From: Microbacterium bovistercoris | Lineage (GTDB): Bacteria; Actinomycetota; Actinomycetes; Actinomycetales; Microbacteriaceae | Direction of reading: 5' to 3' | Length of the DNA: 64,000 bases | Assembly: GCF_003387575.1 (NCBI RefSeq) | Contig: NZ_QUAB01000048.1 | Span: 124,001-188,000, forward strand | Part shown: in pieces, positions 61,012 to 64,000 of the stretch | Position numbering within the stretch: position 1 is the first letter of the stretch | How the letters are laid out: each line of letters opens with the position of its first letter | Notes under the pieces: generated by a model | The model's input: the letters and a program-made list of their open reading frames with translations, nothing else | Told to the model about the DNA's origin: nothing | The model's database searches: none | Made by a program: the position numbers and the translations under genes

Positions 61012-62541
61012 TCAGTGGTGCGACGAGCCGACCTCGTCATCGAGCACCGGCACAGCCTTGCCGTCGGCATCGACGAGCTTGCCGTCCTTGACGCGGTCGC
61101 CCTCCTTGAGCACCCGGATGACGTCCGTCTTGATCGTGCGGACCGGCGCAGCGCCGAAGACCGACGGGTTCTCGGGGTTGCCCTTCGTCCAGACGTTGAA
61201 CACCAGGTTCAGCAGCACCGCCATCATGGCGGCCGAGCTGATGCCCGAGTCGAAGATCACCTGGAACCAGGTCGGGAAGTTCGAGTAGATGTCGTGGTTG
61301 ATCACCGGGACCATGCCGAACGAGATCGACGTCGCGACGATGATGAGGTTCATGTTGCCCTCGTACTTCACCTTCGCGAGGGTACGGATGCCCGACGCGG
61401 TGACGGTGCCGAACAGCACGATGCCGGCGCCGCCGAGGACGGCGGTGGGCATCGCCGAGACGACGCGGCCGAGGATCGGGAACAGCCCGAGGATGATCAG
61501 CACCGCACCACCGGCGGCGACCGCGTAGCGGCTCTTGATCTTGGTGACCGCCACCAGGCCGACGTTCTGCGCGAAGGCGCTCTGCGTGAACGAGTTGAAG
61601 ATCGGGGCGAGGGCAGTGGACACCATGTCGGCACGGAGGCCTGCGGCGATGCGCTTGCGGTCGACCTTCGAGCCGGTGATCTCGGCGACGGCGAGGATGT
61701 CGGCGGTGGTCTCGGTGAGGATCACGAGCACCACGATGGTCATGGAGATGATCGCGGCCACGTTGAAGGTCGGCACACCGAACGCGAACGGCGTCGGGAA
61801 GGCGAACACCGGCCCCTCGAGCACCTTGGAGAAGTCCGCCTTGCCGATGATCACGGCGAACACCGTGCCGACGACCATGGCGATCAGGATCGACAGGCGC
61901 GAGATGAACGCGTTGCCGACCTTGCTCAGCAGCATGATCGTCGCGAGCGTGAAGGCGGCGATGCCGACGTTCACCGGGTCGGCGTAGCCGGGGGCATCCG
62001 GCACCGCGCCGGTGATCCAGCGCGCGGCGACCGGCATCAGCGAGAGACCGATCGTCGTGATGACGACGCCGGTGACCACAGGCGGGAAGAAGCGCACGAT
62101 CTGCGCGAAGAACGGCGCGATCGCCAGTCCGATCAGACCTGCGATGATCACGGCGCCGAAGATGTCGGTGAGCCCGGTCTCCTTGTTGCCGTTCACGATC
62201 GCGAGCATCGTGGCGACGCCCGCGAACGAGACGCCCTGCACCAGCGGCAACTGCGAGCCGAAGAGCGGCGGCACGTTCTTGCCGAACTTCAGCCCCAGCG
62301 TCTGCAGCAGGGTCGCGAGGCCGCCGACGAAGAGGCAGGAGGCGATGAGGACGCCGATCATCTGCGGGTCGACACCCGCGGCGCTGCCGATGATGAGCGG
62401 CGGCGCGATGATGCCGCCGTACATCGTCAGCACGTGCTGGAGCCCATAGGTGAATGCGGAGCCGATGCTCAGCGCCTCATCCTCCGGACGGGCGGATTCT
62501 GTCTTGATCTTGCTCTTGGCTGAGCTGCGTGCAGCAGTCAT
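61012..62541 (-). CDS. NCS2-family urate permease
   Basis: 509 residues, about 14 membrane segments. LQHVLTMYGGIIAPPLIIG, QLPLVQGVSFAGVATM and LTETTADILAVAEITG match the xanthine/uric-acid branch of NCS2, and much of the chain is near-identical to the permease at 20.6 kb. The C-terminal soluble tail again has repeated DG motifs. Lying next to uricase on the same strand, it likely imports urate. GAGGAGG precedes the ATG at 62541. It has its own terminator, and a terminator also separates it from uricase. Confidence 0.9.
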   Translation of the reverse strand: MTAARSSAKSKIKTESARPEDEALSIGSAFTYGLQHVLTMYGGIIAPPLIIGSAAGVDPQMIGVLIASCLFVGGLATLLQTLGLKFGKNVPPLFGSQLPLVQGVSFAGVATMLAIVNGNKETGLTDIFGAVIIAGLIGLAIAPFFAQIVRFFPPVVTGVVITTIGLSLMPVAARWITGAVPDAPGYADPVNVGIAAFTLATIMLLSKVGNAFISRLSILIAMVVGTVFAVIIGKADFSKVLEGPVFAFPTPFAFGVPTFNVAAIISMTIVVLVILTETTADILAVAEITGSKVDRKRIAAGLRADMVSTALAPIFNSFTQSAFAQNVGLVAVTKIKSRYAVAAGGAVLIILGLFPILGRVVSAMPTAVLGGAGIVLFGTVTASGIRTLAKVKYEGNMNLIIVATSISFGMVPVINHDIYSNFPTWFQVIFDSGISSAAMMAVLLNLVFNVWTKGNPENPSVFGAAPVRTIKTDVIRVLKEGDRVKDGKLVDADGKAVPVLDDEVGSSHH

Positions 62542-62616
62542 GGGTGGACCTCCTCGTCCGGTGACCCGCTATTCGGGGTGGGCATGTCTGATGGGGGATT
62601 TCGGGTATGCGGCAGC

Positions 62617-62648
62617 CAGGGGTCCGTCCCGTCGGAGACGGACCCCTG
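62617..62648 (-). terminator. Terminator after uricase
   Basis: CAGGGGTCCGTC (62617-62628) pairs with GACGGACCCCTG (62637-62648) around an eight-base loop, 14 bases after the uricase stop. Confidence 0.8.
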
Positions 62649-62662
62649 AGTTCACCGCCGGT

Positions 62663-63556
62663 TCAGCAGAAGCCGGCGATGCCGTCCCACGACCAGTGGT
62701 CGGTGTCGGCACCGTCGCGCAGGAAGGATGCTTCGATCAGGCCGTAGGGGCGGTCGGCGGCGAAGAACACCTCGTTGGGGTTCTCCAGGCCGAACGGCGA
62801 CAGGTCGACGACGAAGTGGTGCTTGTTCGGGGTCGAGAAGCGGATCTCGTCGATCTCGGGGTGCGCCTCGAGCACGGCCTCGGCCATCTCCTTCAGCGTG
62901 TGCTGCAGGGCGTACGAGTAGTTGCGCGAGAACGCGGCGAGCAGCACACGGCGGACGTCCGCGTAGACCTCGTTGAAGTCGAGGTCGGTGCGGTTGTAGC
63001 GCCACTTGGCCGTGACGGAGGTGGCGAGGATGCGGTCCTCAGTCTCCGGCAGGGTGGTGTACTTGTCGCGCGGGTAGCCCACGAAGCCGCTCTGGGTCGA
63101 CTTGAGGACCGTGAGGTCCTGCAGGCCGGCGATGACGGTGGTGTCGTCGCCGTCGATCTGCACGACGGCGGTGCGGGTCTCGGTGCCTGCGCGCACGAAC
63201 GAGTGGTCGTGCTCGCCGTTGTCGCCCTCGATGCGCGCCCAGGTGTACTGCTCGGCGGCCCAGCGGCCACCGGTCACCCAGTCGAACTCGCCCGTGAAGT
63301 GCCGTCCGAGACGCAGCAGGAAGTCCTCGGGGCTGCCGATGCCGTCCTTGGCGAAGGCGTAGACCGTGTTCTTCTGCGTGTCGGTGGCGACGACATGCTC
63401 GTTGTTGCCCTCGAAGTGGGCGCTGGCGAAGTCGCCGCGCAGCTGCGAGGTGACGTTGAGGTCCTCGATCTCGTGGCGGGGGCTGTCACGGGTGATGCGG
63501 ACGACGCGGTTCTCGGCCTTGCCGTACTGGTTCTTGCCCAGAATGATGTTGGTCAT
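62663..63556 (-). CDS. Urate oxidase (factor-independent urate hydroxylase)
   Basis: 297 residues, two T-fold halves. Starts ILGKNQYGKAENRVVRI with the catalytic Lys in YGKAE. It has ATDTQKNTVYAFAK (catalytic Thr), ATSVTAKWRYN at the second half, and RFSTPNKHHFVVDLSPFG containing the active-site His. Oxidises urate to 5-hydroxyisourate with O2 and no cofactor. Downstream of HIU hydrolase by eight bases, so decarboxylase, hydrolase and oxidase form one operon. Confidence 0.96.
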   Translation of the reverse strand: MTNIILGKNQYGKAENRVVRITRDSPRHEIEDLNVTSQLRGDFASAHFEGNNEHVVATDTQKNTVYAFAKDGIGSPEDFLLRLGRHFTGEFDWVTGGRWAAEQYTWARIEGDNGEHDHSFVRAGTETRTAVVQIDGDDTTVIAGLQDLTVLKSTQSGFVGYPRDKYTTLPETEDRILATSVTAKWRYNRTDLDFNEVYADVRRVLLAAFSRNYSYALQHTLKEMAEAVLEAHPEIDEIRFSTPNKHHFVVDLSPFGLENPNEVFFAADRPYGLIEASFLRDGADTDHWSWDGIAGFC

Positions 63557-63564
63557 TTTCGTAC

Positions 63565-63906
63565 TCAGCTTCCTCGGTAAGTGGAATAGGCGAACGGACT
63601 GAGCAGCAACGGCACGTGATAATGCGCCTGCTCGGCGTCGACCAGGAAGGTCAACACCACCTCCGGGAAGAAGGTGTCCGTGTCGATGCCGGCGAAGTAG
63701 GCCGCGGTGTCGAACCGGAGGCGGTAGGCACCGCTCTCCAGCCGCTCCGGGCCGAGCGCTTTCACCCGCCCGTCAGCATCGGTGAGGCCCGTACCGATCC
63801 CGGCCCATCCGTCGCCGACTCGGGCCTCGAGTACGACGGCGACGCCGGGCGCGGGGCGCCCGATCGATGTGTCCAGGATGTGGGTGGTCACGTGAGAGAC
63901 GCTCAT
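63565..63906 (-). CDS. uraH: 5-hydroxyisourate hydrolase
   Basis: 113 residues of the transthyretin-related family. N-terminal VTTHILDTSIGRPA carries the catalytic His, HYHVPLLLSPFAYSTYRGS ends the protein, and the C-terminal YRGS is diagnostic. Hydrolyses HIU to OHCU. It begins 12 bases after the OHCU decarboxylase stop and is followed directly by uricase. Confidence 0.97.
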   Translation of the reverse strand: MSVSHVTTHILDTSIGRPAPGVAVVLEARVGDGWAGIGTGLTDADGRVKALGPERLESGAYRLRFDTAAYFAGIDTDTFFPEVVLTFLVDAEQAHYHVPLLLSPFAYSTYRGS

Positions 63907-63918
63907 GCGCGTGCTCCT

Positions 63919-64000
63919 TCAGCTCTGCAGGGCCGTCGCCAGGCGCAGCGCTGCGATCTCGCGCAGCTGCTGCTCGATGACGACGAGCTCCTGCTCGGGG
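63919..64000 (-). CDS. uraD: OHCU decarboxylase, C-terminal fragment
   Basis: The last 26 codons plus stop of a gene that continues beyond the window. The visible peptide starts PEQELVVIEQQLREIAALRL, the final helix typical of 2-oxo-4-hydroxy-4-carboxy-5-ureidoimidazoline decarboxylase (E-x4-EQLREIAxLRL pattern). Position before uraH and uricase agrees. It would complete conversion of urate to S-allantoin. Confidence 0.8.
   Translation of the reverse strand, partial: PEQELVVIEQQLREIAALRLATALQS

Overview
This 64 kb window is about 70% G+C, with the codon choice, ATGA/GTGA gene overlaps and intergenic repeats of a high-GC actinobacterium. The gene content points to Microbacteriaceae, most likely Microbacterium or a close relative. 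That assignment is inference from gene content; there is no rRNA. I saw no tRNA, CRISPR array, prophage or insertion sequence.

Layout. 1-9.2 kb: the 3' end of a GH51 arabinofuranosidase, a ROK kinase, pyrE, a PEBP-like protein, a glcG-malate synthase G operon, exonuclease III, a HAD phosphatase, and a VOC/HxlR/RibD-like operon. 9.2-15.2 kb: an MFS exporter, a two-component system, a vapBC-like toxin-antitoxin pair and a NatAB-like ABC exporter. The promoters of the two-component system and the ABC exporter share a 20/22-identical element at the same spacing. 15.4-20.5 kb: nitroreductase, a sodium symporter with a 44-residue MetS-type partner, a G6PD paralogue, and a TetR/membrane-protein pair with a tandem operator. 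20.5-28.6 kb: purine permease plus 8-oxoguanine deaminase, an MFS permease, an Lrp-type regulator, an M28 peptidase and an alpha/beta hydrolase. 28.7-30.9 kb: an N-domain-less ClpB behind a HAIR-type (HspR) operator.

31-64 kb is mainly one purine-utilisation region. Xanthine dehydrogenase (xdhABC), an AzgA permease and a guanine deaminase are followed by molybdate uptake (mopI-modABC) and molybdopterin synthesis (moaA, moaE, moeB, moaD, moeA, moaC), which supply the XDH cofactor. Next come glycerate kinase, gcl, tartronate semialdehyde reductase and hydroxypyruvate isomerase, then allE, a DUF6986-type aldolase-fold protein and malic enzyme, then an IclR regulator, aceE and an SDR. The window ends with a urate permease, uricase, HIU hydrolase and the tail of OHCU decarboxylase. 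Together these encode guanine/xanthine to urate to allantoin, and two ways to use the resulting glyoxylate: the glycerate branch, and condensation with acetyl-CoA (malate synthase G) followed by malic enzyme and pyruvate dehydrogenase. Allantoinase, allantoate amidohydrolase and a recognised ureidoglycolate lyase are not in the window.

Four signals are not explained by the genes. (1) The 7-mer GGATGCC/GGCATCC is roughly ten-fold over-represented and recurs as inverted pairs in terminator stems. (2) There are two families of dispersed intergenic repeats. (3) Eleven genes have a TAnnnT hexamer 6-7 nt before the start codon, implying leaderless mRNAs. (4) A 25-codon ORF with a good ribosome site lies in the xdh leader.
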